NCBI RefSeq assembly: GCF_020554865.1 | Contig: NZ_JAJCIC010000003.1 | Coordinates: 62,001 to 126,000 of the forward strand | From: Lacrimispora sp. 210928-DFI.3.58 | GTDB taxonomy: Bacteria > Bacillota > Clostridia > Lachnospirales > Lachnospiraceae | Length of the DNA stretch: 64,000 nt | Reading direction: 5' to 3' | Position numbers and translations under genes: made by a program | Notes under the pieces: generated by a model | The model's input: only the letters and a program-made list of their open reading frames with translations | What the model was told of the DNA's origin: nothing | Databases searched by the model: none | Shown here: in pieces, positions 37,083 to 46,034 of the stretch | How positions within the stretch are numbered: the stretch's first letter is position 1 | How the letters are laid out: every line of letters starts with the position of its first letter

Positions 37083-38678
37083 ATGGCATTAAAGAAAAAA
37101 AGCATTTTGCTGAGTATGGCATTTCTGATTGGATGCTTCGTATGTGCCTGTGGAAAAGAAGATAGTATTGTGGATGAATCTCTTGTGAAAGATACGGAAG
37201 ATGTATCTTCCACGGAGGAGATGCTTCATATGGTGAACCATTACATGGATGAATATTTGCAGACAGATTCCCTTGTGGCAAAGGCAAAAGCAGAGAAGTA
37301 CGCAAAGATAATATCTAAAACCGTTATGAATTCCGGTGGATTTGATTCTGCCAACGCAGGACAAAATGCTTTCTTCTATGATTCGGCAGAAGGCTTGATC
37401 ACTGCTGTGATATTGGTGATTGCGGAGTTCTGCTCACCTTACGCTCTTGCGTTGGAACAGGCAAAACGAAAACAGAAAGCTTTGGAGCAGCGAAAAAAGG
37501 AAATAGCACAGATGAGAAAAGCCTGCATTGACAAAGATATAGATTTTTTGCCAAAAGCACAGACAGCCATTCTTCAAAAAGATGTTGAAGCAGAGATTTT
37601 GTTTCAGCCAGAGGAACAGAAAGAAGAAAAAGGCGAAGAAAGGCATATCATCAGTGTGTTCAAATTGATTCAAGATTTATTGGGACCATCGGAAGTGAAA
37701 GGCAAAAGTCAGTTCAAGCTGTTGATGGAACGTCTTCCAGAAGAACATAAAGCAAGATGGCTGTCTGGTGCCGCCCTGAATACTTCAGACCAGGCAATGG
37801 CGTCTGTGCTGTCAACGGCATTGTCCAGACTGAATGCTTTTCTTGATTCTGAAATTGAACAGCTGCTCTGCTTTGAAACGAAAATCAATACGGAAAAGTT
37901 TTGTAGGAACAAGTCAGCAGTGTTTTTGATTATGCCGGAGGAAGATGACAGCAAATATTTCCTCATTTCTTTGATCGTACAGCAGTTATACAGAGAAATG
38001 CTTTCCATTGCTGATGAAATGGGTGGCAAGCTGCCAAACAGAGTTATGTTCTTCCTGGATGAGTTCGGTACATTGCCAGCTATACAATCTGCGGAAATGA
38101 TGTTTTCTGCCAGCCGTTCCAGACGAATCAGCTTTGTGCCTATCATACAATCATTGGCACAGCTAGAAAAGAACTATGGCAAAGAAGGTGCGGACATCAT
38201 CATTGATAACTGTCAGGTCTGCATATATGGCGGCTTTGCACCAAACTCCGAAGCAGCCAATGTACTGTCCAAAACGCTGGGGGATAGGACAGTTATGACA
38301 GGAAGTATCTCACAAGGCAGAGATAAATCCAAGTCACTTCAAATGACAGGCAGACCACTGATGACGCCAGATGAGCTTAAAATCATGCCAAAAGATACGT
38401 TCATCGTCACAAGAACAGGCGTAAAGCCTATGAAAACGAAGCTGAAGCTGTTTTTTGAGTGGGGAATCGAACTGAATGAAACATATCCAATGCGTCAAGC
38501 AGTGGTGAGAAAGGTGCATTACGCAAATAAAAAGACCATTGAGGAAGCCATTGCAAAAAAATACGGTCTGCCCCAAAATCCTCTCCAACAGCCCGTCAAA
38601 CGCCCAATGCAGGAACAAGATAAGCCGTTATGCAACATATCGAAAACCATGAAAGGGGTGGAAAAAAGTTATGATTGA
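37083..38678 (+). CDS. Chimera: lipoprotein head fused to truncated VirD4
   Basis: A 531-residue frame with two unrelated parts. Residues 1 to about 45 are a lipoprotein start (lipobox VCAC, then an acidic linker), in keeping with the operon to the left. From about residue 48 to the end it matches the C-terminal two thirds of a Tn1549-type coupling protein (AEKYAKIISKTVMNSGGFDS, later VMFFLDEFGTLPAIQSAEMM and GGFAPNSEAANVLSKTLG). The N-terminal membrane anchor and Walker A are missing, so it cannot work as a coupling ATPase. The join is in frame. AAAGGA precedes the start. Best seen as a recombination scar. Confidence 0.75.
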   Translation: MALKKKSILLSMAFLIGCFVCACGKEDSIVDESLVKDTEDVSSTEEMLHMVNHYMDEYLQTDSLVAKAKAEKYAKIISKTVMNSGGFDSANAGQNAFFYDSAEGLITAVILVIAEFCSPYALALEQAKRKQKALEQRKKEIAQMRKACIDKDIDFLPKAQTAILQKDVEAEILFQPEEQKEEKGEERHIISVFKLIQDLLGPSEVKGKSQFKLLMERLPEEHKARWLSGAALNTSDQAMASVLSTALSRLNAFLDSEIEQLLCFETKINTEKFCRNKSAVFLIMPEEDDSKYFLISLIVQQLYREMLSIADEMGGKLPNRVMFFLDEFGTLPAIQSAEMMFSASRSRRISFVPIIQSLAQLEKNYGKEGADIIIDNCQVCIYGGFAPNSEAANVLSKTLGDRTVMTGSISQGRDKSKSLQMTGRPLMTPDELKIMPKDTFIVTRTGVKPMKTKLKLFFEWGIELNETYPMRQAVVRKVHYANKKTIEEAIAKKYGLPQNPLQQPVKRPMQEQDKPLCNISKTMKGVEKSYD

Positions 38679-38931
38679 CAAAATGAAGGTCTATCAGGAT
38701 ACAGAGCTTTCCAGTAAAGCCGTATCTGTTTATTTATATCTTTGTGAACGTGCCAGTAAAGAAACAAAAAGCTGCTATCCCTCCATGAAAACCATAGCGA
38801 AAGATCTGCATCTTTCTTTGGCATCAGTGAAGCGTTCCATTCAAGAATTGGAAAGAAGTGCATACATCAAAAAAGAAAATCGGTTTCGTGACAATGGCGG
38901 AAAAAGCAGCAATCTCTATTTTATTGAATGA
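38671..38931 (+). CDS. Helix-turn-helix protein next to VirD4 remnant
   Basis: An 86-residue winged-helix protein, MIDKMKVYQDTELSSKAVSV..., with the recognition region KTIAKDLHLSLASVKRSIQE. Proteins of this kind follow the coupling protein gene in Tn1549-type elements. It overlaps the chimera by eight bases and has AAAGGGGTGG before it. With the VirD4 tail it marks a fragment of a second conjugative element. Confidence 0.75.
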   Translation: MIDKMKVYQDTELSSKAVSVYLYLCERASKETKSCYPSMKTIAKDLHLSLASVKRSIQELERSAYIKKENRFRDNGGKSSNLYFIE

Positions 38932-39131
38932 ATTTGAAAAAGAACAAAAAAATCCCCCCCTCAAAAAACGATGAAAAACGCCAAAGGGGGAGGTCTGTCT
39001 TCGGCGTGAGCTATGGTATGGCTCAATGTGAGCCGAGAATGTGAACTGTTCACTTTAACAGTTACATAGTATACAGAAAAAAATCTTATTGAAAAGGAGA
39101 ATGAAACATTTGATAGATATATATAGGGTTT
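38932..39131 (+). other. Non-coding remnant of a Tn1549-like element
   Basis: About 200 bases with no gene. It includes C- and G-rich tracts (AATCCCCCCCTC near 38951 and CCAAAGGGGGAGG near 38980) and a hairpin CGGCGTGAGC...GCTCAATGTGAGCCG. It ends at the approximate left edge of the IS3-family element. Confidence 0.35.
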
Positions 39132-39185
39132 TGAACTATAGTCAATGAAAAAGACGCGATTTTTAAATATATTTTCTGGGAATGC

Positions 39186-40110
39186 CTAGATTCCTTGTCG
39201 TTCCCAGAATGTTGTTTCCATTTCGTCTGGTATCAGATAGCCTAAAGAACCATGTGGTCTGCGAGAGTTATAGAAGTCTTTGATATACTGGAAGACAGAG
39301 TGGTATAGGTCACGATAGGTGCGAAAATTACGCCTATTGGTTTCTTCTTTTTTGAGATATTTGAAGAAACTTTCGCAGCAGGCGTTATCAAAAGGATATG
39401 CCTTTTTCGAGAAGGACTGGACAACATTCAGTTCATCAAGCAGTTTTCGAAATGCAAAGGTTATGTACTGTGATCCTCTATCAGAGTGAAACATCAGTCC
39501 AGCAGGACAATTTCTGGTATGATATGCTTTCTGAAAGGTCTGGATTACCAGATCTGCATTGGGTCTGGATGATATATTCCAAGAGATAATTTTTCTAGAA
39601 AAAGATCCATAATGATACAAAGGTAATACCACTTACCTCCGGCTTTGAGATATGTAAAATCACTTGTCCAGACCAAGTTGGGAGCTTTTTGATGAAAGGC
39701 TTGATGCAGGTGATTAGCATAACAGCCGGACAACTCTTTTGGGCGAGAAATGGATTTTGGTTTTATTGTGGATATAGGCGGAAGCTGCATGGAATGCATC
39801 AGGCGGTACACTCGACCGACGCTGATGAAAATGCCATAGTCACGACCTAAGATATATGTAATTTTATAAGCACCGATGCGTTTATCGTAGTCAGCGTAAA
39901 TGTGTAGAATCATTTGTTTGATGTTCTGATTCTCAATGGTTCTGGAAGAAGGCAGAGAATAAAAATGTTTGTAATAAGTACTGCGGTTTACGTTGAGAAC
40001 ACGGCAGAGGGTTTTGATATTGTGCTGTAATCGAAGCTTATAAACTGTGCTTAATCTTTGTTTGAGTGTAGCGTGAAGATGGCAATCGCTTTTTTTAGGA
40101 TGAGGTTTTC
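39186..40110 (-). pseudogene. IS3-family orfB transposase, frameshifted
   Basis: Integrase-core (DDE) transposase. The N-terminal HTH_21-type part ends near NLVWTSDFTYLKAGGKWYYL (first D), the second D is in FHSDRGSQYI, and the E lies in DNACCESFFKYLKKE. Reading jumps between frames at a run of five A at 39599-39603. Removing one base restores the expected CIIMDLFSRKIISW. It should start by -1 slippage from orfA at an AAAAAAAG run near 40098. With the shift the protein is split and probably inactive. Confidence 0.8.
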
Positions 40111-40331
40111 TTCTTCAAGCTGAGCATTTCTTTTCTGAAGTTCCTGAATCTGTTTAGCGGTCAGAATTTCACCATTAGATGTTTCAACAGTGGAGTATTG
40201 CTTGATCCATCTGGAAAGAGCAGTTTGAGAAACACCATACTCTTTGATTAGAGAAGCTTGCGTTTTGCCATTATGATAGAGATCAACAAGAGTTCGTTTG
40301 AAATCCTCATCATAATAATTTTTTTAGCCAT
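40051..40331 (-). pseudogene. IS3-family orfA, start frame broken
   Basis: Helix-turn-helix transposase subunit. The frame DFKRTLVDLYHNGKTQASLI...ALSRWIKQY...LEEENLILKKAIAIF is intact, but the ATG at 40331 leads into a run of seven A. Eight would be needed to enter that frame (expected MAKKNYYDEDFKR). So orfA also appears shifted, unless slippage occurs in the run. Confidence 0.65.
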
Positions 40332-40372
40332 AAAGATACCTCCTTTTGGTGTCTAGTATTATGGTACATCTG

Positions 40373-40873
40373 TTTATAAATCGTGTCCACTTATTTAATA
40401 TAGATCCAAATATCGACTACATATTGATGTTGGTCGAGCAATATCATGAGGGCAACTGTGAGGATAAGGAAATTCTCACTTCGATCCGTAAGGCAGTAGA
40501 TGCCAGTATGCAGCTTCGCAGCAAGAAAGAATTGATTGAAGCCTTTATCAATCGTGTCAATGTAGACACACAAGTTACAACTGACTGGCGCAGATTTGTG
40601 CTTACTCAGGAAGAAAATGACCTTGCTAAAATTATTATGGCAGAAAAGCTCAAACCAGAAGAAACCAGAAAATTTGTGTCCAATGCGTTCCGCGATGGAG
40701 TATTGAAAACGACTGGAACCGAAATTAACAAGCTCATGCCTCCGGTATCCCGTTTTGGCGGTAGTGGCAGAGCCAAGAAAAAGCAAGGTGTTATTGAGAA
40801 ACTGAAAGCATTTTTTGAAAAATACTTTGGTTTAGGTATTACGGAGATGCAGTCAGAAAAAGAAGAAAATTAG
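40373..40873 (+). pseudogene. hsdR: 3' remnant of type I restriction hsdR
   Basis: About 165 residues matching the C-terminal domain of type I restriction subunit R (EEETRKF-type core LKPEETRKFVSNAFRDGVLK, then PPVSRFGG and a helical end GVIEKLKAFFEKYFGLG). The nuclease and translocase domains are absent, and the frame opens at the IS3-family end. No hsdM or hsdS is in the window. The remnant shows that a type I system once lay here and was lost by an IS-linked deletion. Confidence 0.85.
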
Positions 40874-40951
40874 AATTATGATAAAACCATATTGGCAAAA
40901 TTGATTTTTGTTCCTGCCGAAAGGGCTTGTATTGTATGAATGAAATTTTAA

Positions 40952-40959
40952 GTTTTGTC
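40952..40959 (+). repeat. IS66 target duplication, left
   Basis: GTTTTGTC, repeated at 43683-43690 directly beyond the other end of the element. Confidence 0.92.
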
Positions 40960-40999
40960 GTAAGCGCTTAATTTTTAGGTATGATAGAAAAATCCCCGA

Positions 41000-42676
41000 C
41001 TACTTTTCAGTAGCCGGAGCACCTTGACAATTCACATATGATTGATTTGATTCGTTTGCACGACGTTCGATTTCAGCTTTGACGGTTTCGTTCCATGGAG
41101 CCAGAAGTTCTAATTCATCATCACTCATTCTATCATCAGGTAGTTTTTCCAGCAGATAAGTAAGATAGTGATAAACGTTTACTCCATTGGCTTTTGCCAT
41201 CTCTGCCATTGTGTACACGATAGCGCTGGCCTGGGCTCCGTTTGGTGTGTCACAGAACAGCCAGTTTTTACGGCCTACTGTAAACGGACGGATCGCATTT
41301 TCACTGAGATTATTAGAAAAACTGCAGCGCCCGTCTTCGAGATAGGTAGTCAGATAGGAGCGGCGGTTCTGAATGTAGGTGACAGCTTTATCCATTCTGC
41401 TTCCACGGGTAGGGTTCTGCTGATCAAGCCACGACAAAAAGCCTTCTACTACCGGCTTTTCTTTTTCAAGACGAGCCTTTTTGATAGCATCGAAGGAAGA
41501 ATACTTTGATCTGATCACATCTTCCAGGTGGAAGAGCTGGTTAATGTACAGCATTCCCTGTACGGATGGCTGGGTATAATCCAGAGCCTTTCCCTTGGGA
41601 ATGGCATCTGTCAGATATCTTCTGATGTGTGCCCAGCAGGCTGTGCGTTTGGCATCTGGAACTTTATTGTATCCACTATAGCCGTCACACATCAGATAAC
41701 CCTTGAAGCCGTGAAGAAAATCTACGGCATTATCCCCGGCTCGGGTCTCCGAGTATTTATAGAGGATAATAGGTGGTCCTCCGTCTTCACCGCTGCGGAA
41801 CAGCCACATATATGACTTGGTCTGTGCACGGCGTTCCGGTTCATGCAGAACCTGAAGTGGCGTTTCATCTGCCATCGCGAATCCTCGTTCCAGAAGTTTC
41901 CTGTGGAAGTATTCATACATAGGAAGAAAAAATGCTTCAGAATTTCGGATCACCCAGTTTGCCATAGTAGCTCTGGTGATCTCTACGCCATACTGTTTCC
42001 AGTCTTTTTCCTGACGGTAGTATGGAAGACCATTACAAAACTTCTGGTACATTACCCAGGCAACCGTTCCGGCAGAAGCCATTCCATAAAGCATATGGGC
42101 TCTGCCATCTTTTCCTTTTTTGATAACCGGAATATCCTGAAGCCTGCATTGCGGGCACTCATAGCTCTTACTGTAGTATTCATACACTTTCAGTTTTGCC
42201 GGTACAAAAACCAGTTCCCGGCGGACAAACTCTTCCCCGATTTCTTTCAGCGGGGTACCACAGACAGGGCAGAGTTTCTCTTTCTCAGAAAGCTCCAGAT
42301 ACTTTTTTTCAACAGGAACTCCCTTAAAACGTTCCGCATCTGTAGCTTTTGCTTTTCGTTTTTTGGCTGTTTTTTCTGGAAGGAGTGCTTCAAGATCCTC
42401 TGCTTTTGCAGCTTCTGGATCCTGTTCCAGTTCCGCCTCATTGAAAAAGTTTAACTGACCCGGAATATCGAAGGTCCTTTTTTCGCTAGAGGTGCCAAAC
42501 AGTTTTTTACGGAGAAGGTCTATCTCTTCTTTCAGATTGTCCCGCTCCTGGGTGAGTGCCTCTTCCCGTTTATTGGCAGCATCGACAGTTGCCTGAAGTG
42601 TTTTTATCATCTTTTTAAGATCGTTTATCATGTCCTTCAGCTCACGGAGCTGGATATCTTTGGAACTGTCTGCCAC
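41000..42676 (-). CDS. tnpC: IS66 transposase TnpC
   Basis: A 558-residue IS66-family DDE transposase. It has an N-terminal coiled coil (LRELKDMINDLKKMIKTLQA and onward, to about 65), a zinc-binding motif (CPVCGTPL...YECPQCR at about 137-178) and the catalytic core (FAMADETPLQVL, YLMCDGYSGYNKV). The C-terminal part carries SNNLSENAIRPFTVGRKNWL. Length and motifs are full. A start at 42676 follows AGGAGG at a suitable distance. Confidence 0.95.
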   Translation of the reverse strand: MADSSKDIQLRELKDMINDLKKMIKTLQATVDAANKREEALTQERDNLKEEIDLLRKKLFGTSSEKRTFDIPGQLNFFNEAELEQDPEAAKAEDLEALLPEKTAKKRKAKATDAERFKGVPVEKKYLELSEKEKLCPVCGTPLKEIGEEFVRRELVFVPAKLKVYEYYSKSYECPQCRLQDIPVIKKGKDGRAHMLYGMASAGTVAWVMYQKFCNGLPYYRQEKDWKQYGVEITRATMANWVIRNSEAFFLPMYEYFHRKLLERGFAMADETPLQVLHEPERRAQTKSYMWLFRSGEDGGPPIILYKYSETRAGDNAVDFLHGFKGYLMCDGYSGYNKVPDAKRTACWAHIRRYLTDAIPKGKALDYTQPSVQGMLYINQLFHLEDVIRSKYSSFDAIKKARLEKEKPVVEGFLSWLDQQNPTRGSRMDKAVTYIQNRRSYLTTYLEDGRCSFSNNLSENAIRPFTVGRKNWLFCDTPNGAQASAIVYTMAEMAKANGVNVYHYLTYLLEKLPDDRMSDDELELLAPWNETVKAEIERRANESNQSYVNCQGAPATEK

Positions 42677-42809
42677 TGCTTTTTCCTCCTGTTTCTGATG
42701 TTTCCATTATACCAGAAAACAGTGGCTTTTCCCAGCAAAACAACGGATTTACCAGGACTTGAAAGTGACGAAAATACAGCAAAAAACAAGCGTTTTATGT
42801 GCATCTTTT

Positions 42810-43148
42810 TTACGTTGCCTTGATTGCTTTTGGCTGCTCAATATCAATGCCAGACATCAGCCAGTCGAACTCCCGCCATGTAAGATTCCGGACTTCTGAT
42901 TTATTCCTGGGCCACCGGTAAGATCCCTGGGCGGTCAGTCTTTTGTAGATCATAACAATCCCGTCAGGTTCTTTTAAAATGGCTTTGATACGGTCGCATC
43001 TACGACCGCAGAAAAGAAAAAGTGCATGGTCGATCTCCATCGAAAACTGTTCCTGGATGATCGCACACAATCCATCAATGGACTTGCGCATATCTGTTCT
43101 GCCACAGACGATATAGATCGCATCAACACTTGAGATGTCCGCTAACAT
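42810..43148 (-). CDS. tnpB: IS66 accessory protein TnpB
   Basis: A 112-residue IS66 Orf2 protein (family signature VCGRTDMRKSIDGLCAIIQE, then LFLFCGRRCDRIKAILKEPDG). Required for transposition in IS66 elements of this layout, with unknown mechanism. It overlaps tnpA by seven bases, typical coupling in the family. Confidence 0.95.
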   Translation of the reverse strand: MLADISSVDAIYIVCGRTDMRKSIDGLCAIIQEQFSMEIDHALFLFCGRRCDRIKAILKEPDGIVMIYKRLTAQGSYRWPRNKSEVRNLTWREFDWLMSGIDIEQPKAIKAT

Positions 43149-43558
43149 AACGACTCCTTAAGCGTATCCATAAGCATCTTCAGAAGTAACGGTTTGATCT
43201 CATTACTCATTCGTATAAGCAATCCGTCTGCTTCGATTTCAATCGTATGTGAATTGTCAAGGTGCATAGGTCTGTTTCCATTATCTGGGAGCAATCCTGC
43301 CGGAGAAGACTCCGGTTCTATAGCAATCTGGACTACATCCTGTTTATGGGATGTAAGGTCAAGAGTGCTGGCTTTGGGGGCTGGATCCGGTATCTGACAG
43401 GCTTTTTTGCGGAGACGGGTAACTGCATTGTAAAAACAGCTGGGAGATATCCCATGTTCATTACACCATGCAGCATCTGTCAGACCGCTTTGTCTGCATT
43501 CAGTTACCAGTTCCATCCATTCTTCCAGGGAACGCCCTGGAGCACGTTTATTACTCAT
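43142..43558 (-). CDS. tnpA: IS66 accessory protein TnpA
   Basis: A 138-residue helix-turn-helix protein (SLEEWMELVTECRQSGLTDA, then WCNEHGISPSCFYNAVTRLR), the IS66 TnpA. Its C-terminal half is variable, as usual. It is the first gene of the element's operon, about 120 bases inside the end. Confidence 0.93.
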   Translation of the reverse strand: MSNKRAPGRSLEEWMELVTECRQSGLTDAAWCNEHGISPSCFYNAVTRLRKKACQIPDPAPKASTLDLTSHKQDVVQIAIEPESSPAGLLPDNGNRPMHLDNSHTIEIEADGLLIRMSNEIKPLLLKMLMDTLKESLC

Positions 43559-43682
43559 AATGAAACCTCCAAATGTAGTAAATTTCTATCTCCTATCAAG
43601 CGGAGTGTAGTAAAAATCTATTTACTATCATTATGAGTTTAAAAACGTAGACAGTAAAGCTACCCAAGATTTAAGCGCTTAC

Positions 43683-43690
43683 GTTTTGTC
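43683..43690 (+). repeat. IS66 target duplication, right
   Basis: GTTTTGTC, matching 40952-40959. Confidence 0.92.
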
Positions 43691-43700
43691 GATCCCCTGA

Positions 43701-43715
43701 CCACCATAATGGTGG
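43701..43715. repeat. CCACCAT-A-ATGGTGG palindrome
   Basis: Perfect 7-bp arms with one central base, between IS66 and the terminator. Purpose unknown. Confidence 0.45.
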
Positions 43716-43723
43716 TATCAGAC

Positions 43724-43770
43724 TGTCAAAAAACCCCTGAATTTTGGATAAAATTCAGGGGTTTTTGACA
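43724..43770. terminator. Long two-way terminator hairpin
   Basis: A stem of about 21 bp (TGTCAAAAAACCCCTGAATTTT with its complement, one bulged A) and loop GGAT; A and T tracts on both sides. It lies about 200 bases past the beta-lactamase stop. Confidence 0.7.
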
Positions 43771-43971
43771 AGTTAAACAGGTGAGAAAGCCACTTGTTAT
43801 TGACATGCCATCAGCTAGATGGTATATATAGCATATGGGTGAAATCTTCTAAGTATTGCATCCATGATTATCTGAAAATAATCTTATCTATGGTTCTTTT
43901 TGAGAGTTTCTAAGATAAAACTTTTGTAATCGTATTTTGGTATATTAATTTATTTTTGAGTGAATCAATTT

Positions 43972-44865
43972 TTATGATATTAAATCAAAGATGATTTTTG
44001 TGGCATCTGCTATCAGTTTATTGTCATATTCTGCATCTTGTTCTGCTTTTTTTGAAAGTACAGCTACAAATATAGGTTTTTTATTTGGGGGTGTTACAAT
44101 AGCGATATCATTTCGTGTTCCATAAGAACCAGCACCACTTTTATCTGCCACAATCCAATCACTTGGTACACCAGCACGAATTAATTCATCACCAGTTGCA
44201 TTATTTGACATCCAATCTATAAAAATCTCTTTTTTATCATCTGACAATATATCTCCAGTTACATATTCTTTCAAATTGAAAGCCAATTGTTTAGGAGTAC
44301 TAGTATCTCTTATATCGCCAGGTACAGCATCATTCAATTCAGTTTCTATTCTAGAAGGCTCACTTACAGTATCACCAATTTTACTTAATGATTGTTTAAA
44401 ACCATTAGGTCCATCAAGAAGAGTAAATTGTAGATTTCCAGCAGTATTATCGCTTTGTCTAACTGCAGCATCACATATTTCTCTAATAGTCATTCCAGTA
44501 TCTACTTTATCTTTTGCAACTGGTGCATAAGATAAAACATCTTCTTCTTCAAAATATATTACATTATCAAGTTCTTCAATAGAGTATTTTTCTAAAATGG
44601 CACCGGCAGCTAAAGCTTTATATGTTGAACAGTATGCAAATCTCTCATCTGCATTATAAGAAATTTCTTTATTAGTTTCTGTATCAAGTGCATAAATTCC
44701 TAATGTAGCATCATATTTTTCTTCCAGTTCTTGAAATAGAGAATCATAATCTGCATTAACATTTTCATTGCTATCAGGAATGTTTTCTTGTTTATTACTA
44801 CATCCAACAGATAATAATATGATAAAGATCGTTAAAATACTTATGATAATTTTGTTGTGTTTCAT
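43972..44865 (-). CDS. bla: Class A beta-lactamase (lipoprotein)
   Basis: A 297-residue serine beta-lactamase that hydrolyses beta-lactams outside the membrane. Lipobox SVGC (Cys 22) suggests a cell-attached form. Class A motifs are complete: STYK (S80-K83), SDN (138-140), the omega-loop EPSRIETELN (from E169) and KSG (242-244). The sequence is of the BlaZ/Bacillus-like branch, with no obvious change at these motifs. AGGAGG precedes the start. A BlaI-type promoter (45273-45307) points at it from 400 bases away, so induction with the PBP operon is likely. Confidence 0.93.
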   Translation of the reverse strand: MKHNKIIISILTIFIILLSVGCSNKQENIPDSNENVNADYDSLFQELEEKYDATLGIYALDTETNKEISYNADERFAYCSTYKALAAGAILEKYSIEELDNVIYFEEEDVLSYAPVAKDKVDTGMTIREICDAAVRQSDNTAGNLQFTLLDGPNGFKQSLSKIGDTVSEPSRIETELNDAVPGDIRDTSTPKQLAFNLKEYVTGDILSDDKKEIFIDWMSNNATGDELIRAGVPSDWIVADKSGAGSYGTRNDIAIVTPPNKKPIFVAVLSKKAEQDAEYDNKLIADATKIIFDLIS

Positions 44866-45272
44866 AACTTTATCCTCCTAAAATATAGATTATACATAGA
44901 ATTTTGAATTTTTGAAGCATTTATATCATTTCATATAGCTAACTTATGCATTTGTAATATATTATCTCCACCTTTCAAGTTTTTCATTGCAAATCCATAA
45001 TAAAATAGTAGTATTTCCATTTTAAAGGATATGAGAGTTGTATTTGTCACAATATATAATTCTTTATTTAGGTTAAATTTAGTAAACCATTCATTTTAGT
45101 TGTGCTTACGAACTATAATCCAACATAGTTTATCTTTTCTCAACATATTTGTATTAAGATTTTGAAAATGTTTTGTCACCTCTCTTTATAAATAAAATGA
45201 ATTCTATATGTATTTGTCAATATAAAATTTTAGTTGAGAAAATATAGCAATAAGTCTATTGTGTGAAGCACG
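44866..45272 (-). other. 400-base leader before the beta-lactamase
   Basis: AT-rich stretch between the BlaI-type promoter and bla, without a convincing gene. It contains a TATAAT (44889-44894, minus strand) close to bla, a second possible TTGACA (45217-45222) and an AGGTGGAG followed by a seven-codon frame. The original first gene of this transcript may have been deleted. Confidence 0.4.
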
Positions 45273-45307
45273 TTTTAAATATTACAATAGTAATATTTAA
45301 AAGTCAA
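45273..45307 (-). promoter_or_regulatory. BlaI-type promoter/operator facing the beta-lactamase
   Basis: Minus strand: TTGACT (45302-45307), a 17-base spacer and TAATAT. Over them lies a palindrome with 13-bp arms, TTTTAAATATTAC-AATA-GTAATATTTAAAA (45273-45302). Nine bases of each arm (AAATATTAC) equal those of the PBP operator. Confidence 0.85.
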
Positions 45308-45639
45308 GCAAAATTTAAAATAATTTTTCCTATTGTATCTGAGCATAAAAAGTGAACTGAACCAATAAAAACGGACAATGACAAAAAGCCCCCTTATTTA
45401 AAATAATAGAATCACATAAGGAGCCTGTGGTTTCAACAAAAAACACTTGATTATATGAGCAGGTTTTATTATAGCAAAAAGTAAATACACGCATATCAAA
45501 TAATTGAACCAAAGCTGATTGCTATGTGTAAAGTAGGAAAAACCAATCCGTAAGCTTGTAAAATACTTTTAATTAGAGATTCGACAAATTGAAAACTGAA
45601 TCAATTACTATAATCGGGAATAGACTCGTCTTATTGCTG
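45303..45639 (+). other. Gene-free stretch, unidentified
   Basis: No credible frame on either strand. A hairpin-like pair (CCCCCTTAT near 45389 and ATAAGGAGCC near 45415) could be the end of a lost insertion sequence. Nothing else recognised. Confidence 0.3.
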
Positions 45640-46015
45640 GGCTTCTGCTAAAATACAGAGGACGTCCTAAAAACAGACAGAACCAGCTAGTATCAGAGAA
45701 TATCAGTAAGAAATTGAGTGCCTGAAGATGAAAAATGAACTTTTACGGAATTTTCTGCGATTAGAAGAATGGATGTGAGAGTACAAGTGCAATATGAGTT
45801 TATATATAGACACAAAGTGTGCTATACATTATCAATGATGTATCGTTTCTTCGAGATATCTTGCTGTAGATATTATGATTTCCGAAAACATTCCAGCAAA
45901 TTATGAAGAAATATGGGTTGTTGCCAGAAATTTGCCGACACAGAAAATGGGTAACGGATATTTCTTATATGCATACATAACAGGATATTTTATATCTGTC
46001 AGACATCTTTTATAA
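45640..46015 (+). pseudogene. Decayed IS3-family transposase
   Basis: Pieces of an IS3-family transposase recur in shifting frames with stops. They include RGRPK (about 45658), LKMKNELLRNFLRLEEWM (orfA end, about 45724), YEFIYRHK...MMYRFFEISCCRYYDF (orfB start, about 45795) and MKKYGLL...KWVTDISYMHT (about 45905). At least four shifts and several stops are needed, so it is long dead. It is distinct from the element at 39.1-40.4 kb. Confidence 0.7.
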
Positions 46016-46034
46016 CCATAAGTATATCCAATCA

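Larger units (their letters stand above)
39132..40368 (-). mobile_element. IS3-family (IS150-type) element, inactivated
   Basis: About 1.24 kb with an orfA and a frameshifted orfB. The right end is well defined (TGTACCATAATACTAG read on the minus strand). The left end (TGAACTATAGTCAATG) matches it only weakly, 8 of the first 11 bases. No target duplication is visible; the left flank is Tn1549-like while the right flank is an hsdR tail, so the insertion is linked to a deletion. Confidence 0.7.
40960..43682 (-). mobile_element. Complete IS66-family element
   Basis: A 2723-bp element with terminal inverted repeats beginning GTAAGCGCTTAA (40960 on; TTAAGCGCTTAC ending 43682), three genes in the order tnpA-tnpB-tnpC on the minus strand and perfect 8-bp direct repeats GTTTTGTC. 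All genes are intact, so it is recent and possibly active. Confidence 0.95.

Noticed and set aside
45115..45200. 27-codon minus-strand frame in the beta-lactamase leader as a leader peptide
   Set aside because: Its GTG start lies within the supposed ribosome site (GAGAGGTG), so initiation is unlikely.
45330..45512. 60-aa minus-strand frame in the gene-free stretch
   Set aside because: Cys/Phe-rich without a ribosome site or family resemblance; treated as chance.
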